64,000 nucleotides of DNA from Puffinus mauretanicus (taxonomy: Eukaryota; Chordata; Aves; Procellariiformes; Procellariidae): positions 3,930,005 through 3,994,004 of the forward strand of contig JAJKFH010003504.1 of assembly GCA_023333565.1 (NCBI GenBank), written 5' to 3'. Under the pieces are notes generated by a model. The model was not told the DNA's origin, searched no databases, and worked only from the letters and a program-made list of their open reading frames with translations. Numbering within the stretch: the first letter of the stretch is position 1; every line of letters begins with the position of its first letter. The translations under genes were made by a program, and so were the position numbers. Shown here piece by piece: positions 11,081-23,935 of this stretch.

Positions 11081-12451
11081 CTGTTCTTTTCTAAACGTCT
11101 TGTGCATATATGGCTGACGCAAACAATTAATAGCAAGTTTCGTGGTTATGTGCAAGACTGGCTTGATTCTGTTCTCAAAGACAAGTGAAAAACAATGAAA
11201 ACAAGCAACCTTTTCTCATTTTCTTCAAATATCTTAGAAAAATATTTTCCTGCAATTTTTTGTATGTTGTTTACCAGATTTTATTTATTTATTTACTGTG
11301 TTGAAGCTAGGTTGGCAGACCTTTGGCATACCACGGGTTAATTTCCTGAGAACTTACTCAAGTTCCTTACTCTAACTGAAGAGATGGATTGGATAAAGTG
11401 AAATAGGGTGAAACGTAAGAGTTTGTGATATACAGGAGATCGACTTAGATAATACTGTGCATCTTTTACTGTATCAACCTGAAACTATGAAAGGCATGGA
11501 TTATAATAAATGTGATGTCCTGATACAAAAAGTATACTAACTTTACTGATTTGGAGACACACCATCAACGTATTTTAAAATAAACACTTAACAAGCACTT
11601 GTTAAATATTTCCTGCATTGCCAACATGAAGGAATAAGGATACAATGCTCCACTGTACTGCAACATGCATGATTATAAATGGAAAGGCAGTTTTAAAATA
11701 ACAAATTCTCTGTTATGTTTCATTAAAAGCCAGCTGTTTGCTACCAGCAGTGAACACAGAAGGGTCTGTGACAGCAATGCTCCAAATTATACTTTGTCTA
11801 AGTGTACATTGCTTATAGTATTATGCTGGTAGCTGCTGACCTGTTCCATTATATGACTTTCAAACAAACCCTCTTTTACCCTTGCTGTAAAGCTAAGCAT
11901 ATTTTTTCAAAGTTCTCAGTAAATAATCGCCGTATCTCCATTTACAAACATGGAATGGAGCAGAAATTCCTAACTGAGCCTGTGGGGCTGGGCAAACGAT
12001 CACAAATGTTTAAATATTTGATTGGAGAAAAGCCAAATTTTGAATGTCACTGAGAGTGGCCAGTGCCAGGCATCCAATTCTTCTACAGGACCTGAACGTT
12101 TGAGCTGGAGCTAATTGTTTACCCAGTCTGTCTGCCTGGGCAAACAAGCTCCTCGAAGCTCATTGCTGTGAGCCTGCCCGGATCCCCATTCCTCAGCCTT
12201 TTTGTACTTATTAGGCTTACAATAAAGGACGGCACCGAAGCAAGCGCAGACCTTAACAAAGCCAGGGGAATGCCAGGCCTGGCCAGAATTAAATCAGTGT
12301 GTCATGAATGCTCTTGTTCTGAATGTGAATATGGAGTTTCTGTTGTGAGGGTAGGCGAGTAGCAGAAGGAGGGTGAGATGAAGTTGAGTCCCCTGTACTG
12401 AACTCGGCAGGGAAAGCTGGCAGCTGACTGAGCCTTAATTAGGACCTGACA

Positions 12452-12515
12452 ACCTGATCCTGCAGGCAATATTCTCATTGAAATAAATGGGAGCTCTCTC
12501 TGATTAAGAACAGTA
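12452..12515. repeat. Ancient interspersed repeat fragment (CATTGAAgTCAATGG family)
   Basis: CTGATCCTGCAGGC followed by CATTGAAATAAATGGGAG and CTGATTAAGAACAG resembles an old amniote interspersed repeat whose core is the near-palindrome CATTGAAGTCAATGG. Similar fragments occur at about 27898-27953, 57281-57312 and 62117-62160. Family assignment is from memory. Confidence 0.35.
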
Positions 12516-13665
12516 TTTTATTATATTGCTACATATATTATTTGTATTTCTCCAGAATCCATCGTTTGGAACTGCGCTGTGCTATACATTATAAAAAAGA
12601 AAAACAAAAGATGCTTTCTCGCCCTGTTTTGCAATCCAGATAGAAAAACCACAGTCAATCTGCCTATGTTTGCACACCATGTTACTGACACAACCTGGAA
12701 TAAAGCCAAGGTCCCCTGAACCCCCGTTCAGCAGGCAATATGACTCTAATTTAATTAGGTTTCTCAGCTACATCCCTAACCTTAGTACTCAACTCACCTT
12801 TGAATTTCATATTCTTTCATACTCCTATAGCAGTTTCACAGACTGACAGAGATCCTATAATACAACCCCATGTGACATTCAGTGAAGGACAGAACTTTTA
12901 ATTTGTCTCTAATTTGCTTGAGGAAATAGAAATAAATTTGTGGAGCTGATTTTCTTTCTTCTGGGAAATGTTTGAGGGACAGAAAGCAAAAGAAACGCGG
13001 AGCTGGAAGACAGCAGCTTTTTGAGGTTAAACTGATTCTCTTTCCAAAAGTTATCTGAGGAGCTGTTTGTTTCCTCATGGTGGTTAATTAATTTCATAGT
13101 TTGACAGAGATCATCCAGTGTGGAAATTAAAAAGAGACTCAGTTTAGGTAACAACCTCTGTGATTTCCCTCTGGGATCGGTGGTGTGCTGTAGCATCGGA
13201 GGTGTCTCTTGTGCACCAGCAGCCTGCTCCTTTAGCAGTCTCTGTGCTGGGGTTAGGGGACCTCTGGTCTTCCTCACTCACTCAGTCTCTGGCCTTTCTG
13301 CTGAGACAACTGATAAATATGGCAAAAAGTGGTGCTGTTGGAAGATTGGATGTAGATTACAAGCCCATGTCTCCAAACTGCCAGTTTGGAGCTGACAGTA
13401 ACTCTGGTTGCTGCTGCCTTGGACCTGATTTGAATGCGTGACAAAAAGGAAAAGCTCCATGTGCTACTGTCTGGCCCTGGCAAAATGTTCTCGGCTGTCT
13501 TTTCTAACTCTCTGAGGAAGACTTTAAAGTAGGTTCTTGTGTGGGTGGAGATGAAATCACACAGGAGACAGGGCATTAGGGGAGAACCTTAAGCTCCCTG
13601 GAGGTAGAGGACCTCCTGGGAAGCTCCTGCACACGAATACACCATCTGGGAAACACGTAGGAGGA

Positions 13666-13689
13666 ACTGGAGGTCTGCAGACCTCCAGT
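13666..13689. repeat. 24-bp perfect palindrome
   Basis: The half-site ACTGGAGGTCTG (13666-13677) is followed directly by its exact reverse complement (13678-13689), giving a 24-bp palindrome with no spacer. It overlaps a second palindrome, TGCAGCTGCA at 13689-13698. It can form a cruciform or be a dimeric binding site; no function is established. Confidence 0.85.
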
Positions 13690-14803
13690 GCAGCTGCAGA
13701 GCTACGCCACCACTGCAGTTACAGAGATGTGGTGGGATGTCTGCACAGCTGGAGTGCATAGATGCACTCAGATGGAGCTGTAATACATGCATACTCACTT
13801 TTTAGGAGATATAGAGAAGATGGGAAGAAGGCTGTGATCAGTGCAGAGGAGAGTTCCAGCATGCAGGATGTGGGGCTGGATATCTCCAGAGGTCTCTTAC
13901 AAATTAAATTTCTCTACAATTTTCCATAATACATTTGCCATGGAGGATTATTCTTCTGCCTCACAGATCTCTCATCAGGAGGCCAGCCTACATTGTCCAG
14001 TTTCCCTTTTCACAGTTTATTCCCTCTGCATTCTGCTAGATAACTCTTTTTTTCCCTCCTGGTCATTTGCCGAAATTGGTGATAAAACTGGAATTACAAA
14101 GACACTGCCAAGAAGACAAGTTCCTGACATCCTCTGCTGAAAAATCACTTGTGTCTGGGAATGTCAGTCAGTATTTAGTTCTTATTTTGGTAGACTCGCA
14201 TTCAATTGCTTCTTGCAAGCATTGCATTTATAGAGGAAAACAAGGCAACCTGAGAAACTGTGGTTGATTAAATGATAAGAGTAGACGCAGGGCAGGTTTT
14301 CTGCACTAGAAGTAGGCATTTTACTACTGTGAAGTATTAGAAGCCCAAAAGCCTGTGAAGGAGCAGTCACAGCAAAAAATTAAAGCTGTGGGTCTCATGG
14401 AGGGATGGATTGGGATAGAAGATCCTAAGACAGAGGGGTAGGCAGGAGTTAAACCTGCACTGATGTCTCCAAGTCATTTTACCCTTAACTGGACTTTCCC
14501 TGAAATGCCTGATGACATTTTGTCTTCCCCAACACTCCATATCTCTCTCTGGCCTTTCCCCCTGGAGCCATCAGAAGAGGGAACTTTTGCCTGTGCTGCC
14601 CAGAAGCCCTTAATCATTTCCATGCCCAGCTGCAGGCAGCATCATTCATGTATATCGTCATGTATATACAGCAAATAGTAACCTGGAATAAAAATTCACT
14701 TTGAAAGCTGCTTTGTAAACCATTATTTGAAGGGATACTACTATCAGAGCCATAACATAAAGAAATGCCAAGTGAAATTTTGATTTAAGCTTTTTCTTAA
14801 AGT

Positions 14804-14832
14804 CTGTCAGAATTATTCTGTCAGAAATTATT
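14804..14832. repeat. Short tandem duplication (14-15 bp unit)
   Basis: CTGTCAGAATTATT is followed immediately by CTGTCAGAAATTATT, two copies differing by one inserted A. Typical of replication slippage. Confidence 0.75.
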
Positions 14833-17390
14833 CTGACCAATCACTTTGCTTATTCAATTATATTAATTTACAGCAGGTGAAAACTAATGTCCAGTGATAG
14901 AAGCAGATAATTGTTTTATTAGACTGTGGTTTAAATGCAATGGATAGGAAGTACATAGGTCCATGCTTAACTGCTTTGGGTAGTTCCTACAGCCTCCTTG
15001 TTATTTGGGTGCCTGTCAGAAATAGGCTTCTGGAGTTTGAAGCAAAAGACTGGGGTGGGAAGTAGTTGCCACCTTAATTCTGCAGTCATGTTTTCCAGTG
15101 ATTTCCAAGGAAGAGGTCCTTTGGCACTTAACTGGGAATGACTGCAGATTGACAAAGTCTTTTTCACTTGGAGGTCCCTCGGTGGCCAAGAGGATAGTAG
15201 TTTTGTCCAAAAAAAAAAGAGATTTTTCCAAAAAGTTGAATGCGGCCAACTTCAAATACTCAGTGGAATCAGGGGCTGCTCCTCTCTCCAGCAGAAGAAA
15301 GGGAATGGCAATAAGCAAATGATTAAATGAGATATGTGTAGGTAACTGTGCTGATCCTTTATTTCTGCCATCTTTGGGCTTCCCGCCATAGATCCAGGCT
15401 TCTATATGGAGAAAAAAGGCCACGCAAACTAGGAAGGACGCACAACGCTGCCGTAAGGGAATTGGGACCAAGTCACGTGTGGCTGAGAGATGCAATTTGA
15501 CAGAGTCCGTAGGGGTGCAGTGCAGGGAGCAGCCAGCGCTCCGGGAGGCAAAAAAAGAGTTCCTGGGATACAGCAATCAAATCAAAATCACAGGTGGACT
15601 TGAATGCTGAAGGACAAGGAGCCAGTGGCCAGGCAGGGGTTCGTGCCAATCGTTCTAAAATGTCAGCATTTCTCTTGCTCCATGGCTCAGGGACACATTA
15701 TCTCTTCTGGGTCAGGCAGCCTGAAAATATCCCTCTGGTGAAAACAAGGGATTCAAAACCTGGCAGCTCAGCTGGTTCCCTGCGCTGTGTATATACCCCT
15801 GCGCACCCGCTACAACGCAAGGCAAGGGTGGAGGTATCTGCAGGGCTGATGGCAAGCGGGGAAGCAGATACACACCTTGTCGCATCCAGAGCTGAGGAGG
15901 AGCTGTGGGCAGTGCTGATGAGGAGAGCAGCTGCCTCTGCAGTCACCCCCGGGTAAATCCACACTGCCACAAGACAGCTTATTCCTCCATCATCTTCTCC
16001 TCAAAGCTGAAGACTTTCTCGAAGTCTTCTCGCACTGTTCCTGGAAACTTATCACTGTGGAAAGTTTTTATCCGTCTATTTGCTGGATTGTACCAAGCAC
16101 ACACATGTGTAAGTTGGCTGCATCTCTCACTGAACTGTGTTGACACTCTGTAAGAGCAAACCAGAGGACATTTTGACTTAGTACCTGGATTTCACCAGAA
16201 AAAGAGCCATACATTTATTTCATTTTTGTCTACCTATATGATAATGCAACTATAATTAAAGCGTGTATGACTGCCTGAAAATATTTGACAGCATATATTT
16301 CCTGTTTGATCTACATTGAAAACTTCCTCTATAACAGTGCTGACTATTTTGGTCTGACTCCTTTGACTGATTTTTCATTTCACAACAACTTGTTGTCTCC
16401 AAACATATTTTGTTCTATATTGCATTATATTAATACTCCAAAAAGCTAAAGTCAGAATAGCATTCTTTGTTCTTACCATAATAGAACTGGAATTAAAATG
16501 TTGGCATTTCTTGTGGAATGGAAACTTGAGGTTTCAGCTAGATCTAATAGCATCTGTTTCACAGAAAGGGAGAAAAGTTTCCCTTATATCTATTCTCTTT
16601 ATTATTTTAATATAAACTAAAACTTTAAGGGCAGGGACTCACACCTGTTTTGTAGAATCCAGCTGTATTCTCATAAAAGCAGAGAGACATGATTGTGTCG
16701 TAAAACGATCTTAACCTCCATGAAAAATTTGGTTGGAAATCAGAAAATGTACTTCCAGCCAAAATCGGTCAATAGAGATTCTGTCTCTGTTTGCTGCTCT
16801 GATTCATTTAAACTTCACATGTCATGGGGAGGAAAATGGAATACATTATCATTGATGAGTGAGATTGGCAAGCTATCTCAGTAAGCTGGATGGAGCCAGG
16901 AACGACGTGCTCGGCTCCACTTACCACCCCTTTGCTTCACTGAGTGAACGTCCTCCTCATTTTCTGGGGGACTGTGTTGGAGGAATGATTCTGTCCAGTC
17001 TTGTTTTGAGTTTTTACATCTATTAAAATACAAATCACAATAAGGAACCCAGAACTACAGCACCTTTTAGTAGATAACCATTTGCACAGTCTTTGGCAGT
17101 TGTGAGCTGGAAAGAGGGGACAGTTTTTCCGTGCCAAGACAAGGTGAGAGAGGCCAGTAGTTTAGCTTGCATCACATATCTTTTCCACAGTCCCAAGCCA
17201 AACCACTGCTATCGATTTCCCCCCTCCCAGTCGCTGGACTTTCTAATGTGAGAAATATCTTCCCGTGGAAAGCAGTGGTTTCACAGTCACATGGGATCCT
17301 GCCTTACTCACACTGCTGGCTTCTGGCTCCGTTTTACGAAACCGGGCAGAGATGCCAGAGTTACCCTCAGGCTGAGATATCTCCTGTAGG

Positions 17391-17405
17391 CAGCAGCAGC
17401 AGCAG
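17391..17405. repeat. (CAG)5 microsatellite
   Basis: Five CAG units in a row. Short and noncoding here, so probably of no consequence. Confidence 0.85.
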
Positions 17406-17907
17406 AAGTCAGGAGGGAGTAGACAGGTCCCAAACGACCCTCCCAGTCATCATAGAAAGGGACTTTTATTTGACTAAACAGCAGGCAAACATCCCGTTGT
17501 ATATTATGGCACATGTACTGTCAGAAGAGCAGGGGATATAAATCTGAAGACCAAACCGCCTGTGCTCCCTGAAGACACTGAAATCTTTTTGTAAGAAAAA
17601 GCTGTTCAGTTCTGAGTCAGACAAATTCCAATCTAAGTACAATGTACTTATCTGCACTGCTTTGACAGTAGCAGTTGGATACTTATCCATCAGTCTGTGA
17701 CCTTAACAGCTCTACCGGTGCTGCTTGAATAGTTGCTCTGCTGTGCACCAACCTACATGAGAGTATTTCAGTGCTAAGCAGTGTGCGCTTTAAGCATTAA
17801 TTTTATAAAATGCCTTGAGAATGTCACACTATAAATTGCAAGCTTATTGAAAACCATAAGCATATCCACCCAGACCCTGAATGGTGGGGAAGAGGGCTCA
17901 GTGCACC

Positions 17908-18054
17908 CAGATAGCCCCAGCGTCATCAGGCCACGAGCAGCACGCTCACCGCTCTGGAGAGTGCTAACACGGGAAGCGCAGCTCCGAGCCCTTTGAACGT
18001 CCCCCAGTTCATCTGAACGAGGCAGACGTTAGGCACCTGCACTGCGTTTCTGCC
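17908..18054. promoter_or_regulatory. Orphan CpG cluster 1
   Basis: About eleven CpG dinucleotides lie within roughly 145 bp, against a surrounding sequence in which CpG is sparse. Retained CpG in otherwise CpG-depleted avian DNA suggests absence of germline methylation, as at small enhancers or orphan promoters, or recent GC-biased conversion. No open frame or splice signal accompanies it. Confidence 0.35.
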
Positions 18055-21000
18055 CCAGAAGGTTACCTATGACTTAAAGGGCTTGATGTGCTTGACGTGC
18101 AGCATCTAAGACTCTGCCATGGATGTGAATGGGCGGGTAGGGAAAGCTGTACAGGGCCAAGTAGAAGGGTCTAGAGAGCTCACTCAGATGCTGGGAAGGA
18201 TGGCTTTCTGCAAGGGCAGAGCTTTCTGCTGGGGCTGTGGCGGGAGACAGAAAAGCAAGATAATAGCCTGAGACTGATGTGTGGAGCTCCTGTCCTCACT
18301 CCCAGGCTGCTTTGCCTTTCCCTCACGCAGCACGACGACAGCATTTCCTTCAAAATGTGTCCCAGTGGAGACACAGCAGGAGAGAGAGTTGAAGCAATGT
18401 AAGTTGATGGTACCCTCACCTGCAGGAGCAAAGGCAGGGGACAGTCAGGTTCAACAACTGCTCCATGTTCTTAGTCCTCTTCTTCTGCAAGGACTTTACA
18501 CATGGCGTGAGTAGAAGAGTTCTAACATGGGACCTAAAACTACCAGGCAGAAGACGACCATCATCATTAGACGTCATTTGCCCTAAACCAGAGTTGTTTG
18601 TTGATGGGTATGCTGGAAATAAAGATTAAATAAGTCATTCTTTCTCTAAAAGCCTTTTCCACAGGGAAATATGGATGGAATGAGGTCTGCAGCCATTTGG
18701 AGAGGCCTTAGCTCCTATTTCCACTGTCCTGCCACTGTCCTGTGAAGCTGGATAACCGTCTTGATACACCTAATATCTGTTTTCTCTCCCATTCCTATTG
18801 GTATTGGCATCTAATGCCAGACCACGACTGATGAGTTGTAAAGAGGTATATGACAACAGTAAGAGACATTTTCATTCCTCATAGAGCCTCCAGATCTACC
18901 ACCAAGTCCCCATCCCCAAAATACTCTCTGTGGAGAATGGATGGAGATAATGTGAAATAAATGAGTTTCAGGCTTCTGTCCCCCCGCCTTGGGCCACTCT
19001 GACTCACAGGAGCCCACAGTATTGCCTACAATACCATAGTGGGGTTTTTTTTTGCTTTCCGTTGCATTAAAGCAACAGTAATAACAGTGTGTCATGAGAC
19101 CAGCACCAAACAGAAGAAATCCTGCCAAGTGAAGCTGTACTCATGTACAGCTTGAAAGCAGCAAGGAAAGGAACTGTCCAGAGACTAAAACATTTCCATG
19201 TTAAACTTATGATTTAATACTTGTCTAAGTTAAACATTAATATGGGTAAAGCAACTTTCAAAACAGAGCCAGAGCAGAGTTGATCCAAAAGTCAACAGGA
19301 CAAAAGAATCTGGAGCAAAAACCTGAGCCAAACCATTGAAGCTGATAATGTCTGGCAAGGAAATTCACCTCGGAGAAGAGCTCGAGGACACAAAACTCCA
19401 TTAAAAAACACAAATCAGACCTCGCCCTTTGCTGACCATCTCTCTGCCTTTATTCTGACCAGATGTAAAAGTCTCGTGGTCTTGGAGGCCTGGGATAGCT
19501 TTTCTAAGAAGGCTCTGCAGGACCGGGATTGCTTCTGCACTTGGGGATTCAACTTCCAGACTGAGCTGCAGCTGACCCTGCCAACTGGAGACACAAGGAC
19601 AGAAACCTTTAAGTGTCTCTGGCCCAAACTATATTTACTGACAGAGAGCTGGTCTTGACCTTGCCAGCTATTAATTGTACTTTGACAAATTATAAAGGCT
19701 TCCTGTCGTCCATCAGGGTACCCACTTCCCATTATTCTGGGCTAACAGTCTGTAAAATGGAATGGCAAACAGAACTTCATTAAAACGAAGTGAGATACTT
19801 TCTCGGCTGGCAGGTTTGGAAGAGTAGGAAAAGAGCCCCAGGGGTTGCACTTCCAGCTTCATCTCTGACTAGTTATATGGGGAAAAAAAGGACAAAAAGT
19901 CCTTTCAGCTCTCTGTACCTCAGTTTACACATTCATCAAGCAGGGACAGTGCTACCCAGAATTCTCTTGAGAACATTATGGAAATTAATTACGATTTATA
20001 AAGCATTCTGTGACCCTGGGTGGATGCAAAGTATTAAATTCTTATTCCAACACCCAGATTAGCTGTCAAAGCACTAAATATTATTACTACAGTGATTGGA
20101 GAACCAGGATAGGAGTATTAAAAACAATATCAATCATTTAATTAATTTATCATCCAGCAGAGTACAAGGGAAAACACTTTCCTCCAGTCTAATCCCATAC
20201 ACCTTGGCTACCCTTACTTGCCCAGATTCCTCTGCCCTGACTGTACGCCTGCAGCTGAGGCAGCTGCCTGGGAAGGTAACACCTACGTCTCCCAGTGCAG
20301 AGAGACAGACAGACACCTCCAGGAGTAATTCAGATCCTGGGTGGGCTGACTCAGACCCTGGAAGTGTCTTTATCTTTCCAGATCTTAGGCTTGGTCTGTA
20401 TTAGTAAGTTAAATGCGTCCAAGCTCTAGCCCTGAGGCCAGTTGGCACCATGCAGCCACCATCCAGGCGGGTAAATTTTTCTGCTCTCCTAATCAAGGTG
20501 TCTCTGCAGGGACCACCAGCTGGGAGCGGTCCTAGCCTGGTGGGCTCCCAGGTCATGACCAGAGGCTGTTGGGACAGGGCTAGTACCCTCCGCTGCACCT
20601 TTCTGACAGTGCAGCAGCAGTTCAAGTCCCGTGCCCTGTAACATTCCTTGGCCTGTTTAATGTATTAGTGGAGGCATAGCCTTCGCTGTATGAGATAAGT
20701 GTCTGAAGTTAGCTGAGATGTGCTAGGACAACACGGCTATGTGAGGGACAGCGTTAACTCTTTCCATCCTGTAGCCATGTGACGATCCTACTCATCAAAA
20801 AGGAGGAACAGCCCAACATCTCAGTTGACAAGGTAAGTACATAAGCTAAATACTTCGAAGGAACTCAGGAGAACCTCCTTTTGGTGCTCAGTGCTCTTGG
20901 AAAGCAGCTGTTTATTTATGGATTTAAGCTCAGTGATTAAGCCCATGCTGTGCGCACAGTTCTGTACTTGGGACCTTCCAGAGCCAAGCAAGGGATCACG

Positions 21001-21239
21001 TTCTCAGCTGTTACCAGTCGCCTGGGTCACCGGTCATCATCCTCTTCTGTCCAGTGTTGCCAGTTACTGACTGTTGTTTCCACCATCCCCTTCCCAACCA
21101 TGATAGTTCTGCCCGGTAAAATACTTCTCCCTCATCACCCGTATGCCAGCATCTTTGCATTTATGGTGCTTCTCACTGAAGCATCTCCCAGCCTCTGCAC
21201 ACAGCTGGAGAGCACTGCGTATACCGAATATACAGGTAA

Positions 21240-21395
21240 AAGGAATCGGGGCACCCCGGACTTGCCCGTAGCCGGACCACGAGTCAGCGTGAGGAACCCG
21301 GGAATGCAGGTCAGGATGTCTGAGTCGCAGCCCCCCGCCCGAGCCAGGAGACCACAGTGCCCCACGACTATAATCTGAGCTCTTCTGATCCCGCT
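21240..21395. promoter_or_regulatory. Orphan CpG cluster 2
   Basis: About twelve CpGs within some 155 bp (seven in the first 60) in a locally GC-rich patch. Overlapping open frames on both strands (about 140-150 codons) are best explained by this composition. Candidate enhancer or unannotated promoter; unproven. Confidence 0.35.
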
Positions 21396-22794
21396 GCTGT
21401 AACCACCCCCTAATGAGTACCAGACACATCCACCTCCACGGGGAGACAGGGAAAATGAGGGAGGATTGCCCCCCTGATGCCGCAGAGAGAAGGGTAGTTC
21501 CTGGAATATTTACCAAGCCACTGAACCAAAACTTTGTTTTTATATGCTAGCTGACAGTTTTTCAGAGCTTTTCAGCTCCTCTTTTTACATGACAGCCATC
21601 TTACAGCCCAAATTCTTGAGTCTATCAGTAGAAACCCGCTATGCGAAGGCAACATGGCCAGCGTCTGATGTCCGAGCATCCAAAAAGCAGCTGCTAGTGG
21701 CAGCAGAATAGAAACAAAGGGAAACCTGTGTATACGGTCCAAAGTGAAAATACATTTAGCATTGTAAGTGGACATCTATTTAAATATTTTAATATTTCTA
21801 TGATGAACCATGTCTAATACAGTTATTGCAGCGTGTAAGGATTAGGTGCTGTCTTCAAAGGCTTGTGGTTACAATTAGGGTTCAGGTAGATCATGCGAAA
21901 TAAGAGGTGTGGGAGTATTCGCACATCTGAGCCTACTGTGCTTAATCCCCAGCATTTAAAATACTGCTTTTACCTTGCCTTAAAATATTAACAAAAGGAG
22001 CTAAAACTTTACATGCCAATTAAGAAAAACTGCTCTAGATTTGGCTCTTGAAAAGCTTTGATTTGATTTGAATGTAACTATTTGGATTGCATGGATAGTA
22101 AAAGGCACATCCCTCAGAGTGGCGGCTTTTATTCCTTTAGGGCAACCAGCATCCCCTCAATGCAAAGGATTAAATCAAAACTAAATTAAGAGACATACTA
22201 CAGAGAAGGCTGGCTGTGTACTTTTCAATATGGACAAAGCAACGCTTCTCCCCACTGATAAAAATTCACGCTAGTGCAGAGACCCAGCACAAAGCCTAGA
22301 CGCCACTTAAACATCCTGCTGAGGGGCTTAAGCGTTGGCTGGGCGTTGTGCTGAGCCTCAGTAACGGATTGAATATCACCCACAAGAAAGAACAGGGACA
22401 AACTGCATTTAGATTTTGCCTGGGTCTGATTCTGTATTTCCACAGCCCTTTTTTGGTGGGAATTTGGTGTCAGCATGAGAGATAGGATGCGGCTTCACGT
22501 TTCACTTCATACCTGAAACCTGCCTTTGTAACGAAAGGGGCATACAGATATATCATCCATGATAACATTACTTTGACGTATATCTGCAGACCAGTTACCA
22601 CCGATCAGAGGTAGCGCCACTCACCTGAAGGAGACGGTGTGATGTGAGTCATTTTGGCTCGGGGTCTCCCACAGGGATTTCACAATCCGTGTCTTCATTC
22701 CCACACTAAGAGGCACTGCGTTTGTACGCAAGCTGGGGGCCTAACCATGCAAACAGACCTATGCATGCGGTCCCCTGGGATCCTGCTGCAGATT

Positions 22795-22814
22795 CCACGT
22801 GGGACTCCACGTGG
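22795..22814. promoter_or_regulatory. Paired CACGTG E-boxes with 6-bp spacer
   Basis: Two perfect CCACGTGG palindromes occupy 22795-22802 and 22807-22814. Their CACGTG cores (22796-22801 and 22808-22813) are separated by 6 bp. This spacing resembles the tandem E-box arrangement bound cooperatively by CLOCK-BMAL1, and also suits USF or MYC/MAX dimers. There is no nearby gene start, so this is a distal candidate element only. Confidence 0.45.
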
Positions 22815-23639
22815 GTTGCGAAGACTGGTTCTTCACTCGGGCATCACTGTATTTTTTCATATAATGCCCACGTCTGTATCCCAGATTCTGCCCTCAGGAA
22901 AGAGGGTGCAGATGTTGTTTTGGCTATTCTGAACTTCCCGTAATCTATTGATATTTCCAGCCAGGGCAATCATGTGGGTTGACTGCTATGAAGGATCAGT
23001 GCCTCTGCTGGCTGGGTCTGCCCATGGTGCCATTTCTATACAGCTGCTTCAGCCCTTTCTTCTTCGGCTGCTGCTTCTCATGGGCTTTCACAAAAGGAAG
23101 CTCAAGTGGAAGTTGTTAAAACTCTCCAACTCATCACACCACAAGCATGTTTGGAACAAGACCCTGAGTTGCATCCCGGAGGTAAGAGAAGGGGCCCAGG
23201 AGGCAAGCCATGGTACGTGCGCATGGGAGAGACTAAATGTCTTTGTTTATTTAGATTTAAATAAGAAAACATAAGAAAAAGTTTAAGCTGGGGATCAGCT
23301 GAAGAATTCAGTTCAAAAATCACGACAGACACATCTTAGCAGTATACTTCCCACAAGTATAAAGATACCAGGCAGTAAAACAGCCTTACAAACCAAATCC
23401 ACGTTTGTGTCGATGTCCCAGCCCAGGTGAAGCTGTACAGCTTCATTCAGCAGCTCTGTGTCCCGTGCGCTCAGACCTGCTAATCTGGATGCAGCACTGG
23501 GCAAAAGCCAGCTCTCAGCTTCCAACTCCAAGCTTTGCCCTGTTGCGATCAAGGAACAAGTCAAGGAAATCAGAGGTCCTGAGAGGTATTTTCACAAGCT
23601 TTCCATACCTTTTACCAAAAATGTAACATCGCATGGCAG

Positions 23640-23935
23640 TTAGCACCAGCACTGCCATAGCAGAGTGGGCAGAGGGCCATCATGTCCAACATCCTCTTCC
23701 CAAGAACCTGCAACACCAGATGTTGCTGGGGAGGACACCAGAAACCCTGTAAGAAGCATTTCTGTGTAATCTGTTCCCAGAAGAACTTAGTGTTTTATCA
23801 CTTCCAAAACACCTGATCTGGTTTTGGATTTCCCTTTAGAAATATTTTTCCTGTTCCTCTGGATATTATTAGCCATATAAATGCATTGGCCCTTTCAAGA
23901 ATCCTGCTAAACTCTTGATGTTAATGGCTATGTCT
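23640..23935 (+). mobile_element. Ancient CR1/L3-like LINE 3' fragment, sense
   Basis: GCAGAGGGCCATCATGTCCA, CACCAGATGTTGC, CAAAACACCTGATCTG and, near the end, GAATCCTGCTAAACTCTTGATG follow the order of an old amniote CR1/L3-type 3' tract that I recall from reptile and bird genomes. It is strongly diverged and has no octamer tail. Assigned from memory of the family only. Confidence 0.45.

Larger units (their letters stand above)
11081..23639. other. Intergenic, no gene seen
   Basis: About 12.5 kb without a supportable gene. The longest open frame (15016-15576, - strand) has no ATG codon at all. Others are short and match nothing I know. Features inside (an ancient repeat fragment, a 24-bp palindrome, a 14-bp tandem duplication, a short CAG tract, two CpG clusters and paired E-boxes) are listed separately. 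A spliced long noncoding RNA cannot be excluded from sequence alone. Confidence 0.5.

Noticed and set aside
15016..15576. 186-codon - strand open frame
   Set aside because: The start codon is TTG and the frame contains no ATG at all; no family resemblance.
17391..17405. CAG repeat as a coding polyglutamine tract
   Set aside because: Only five units and not within a supported gene.
20950..21516. Overlapping 142- and 150-codon frames on opposite strands
   Set aside because: Explained by the local CpG-rich patch; neither resembles a known protein.
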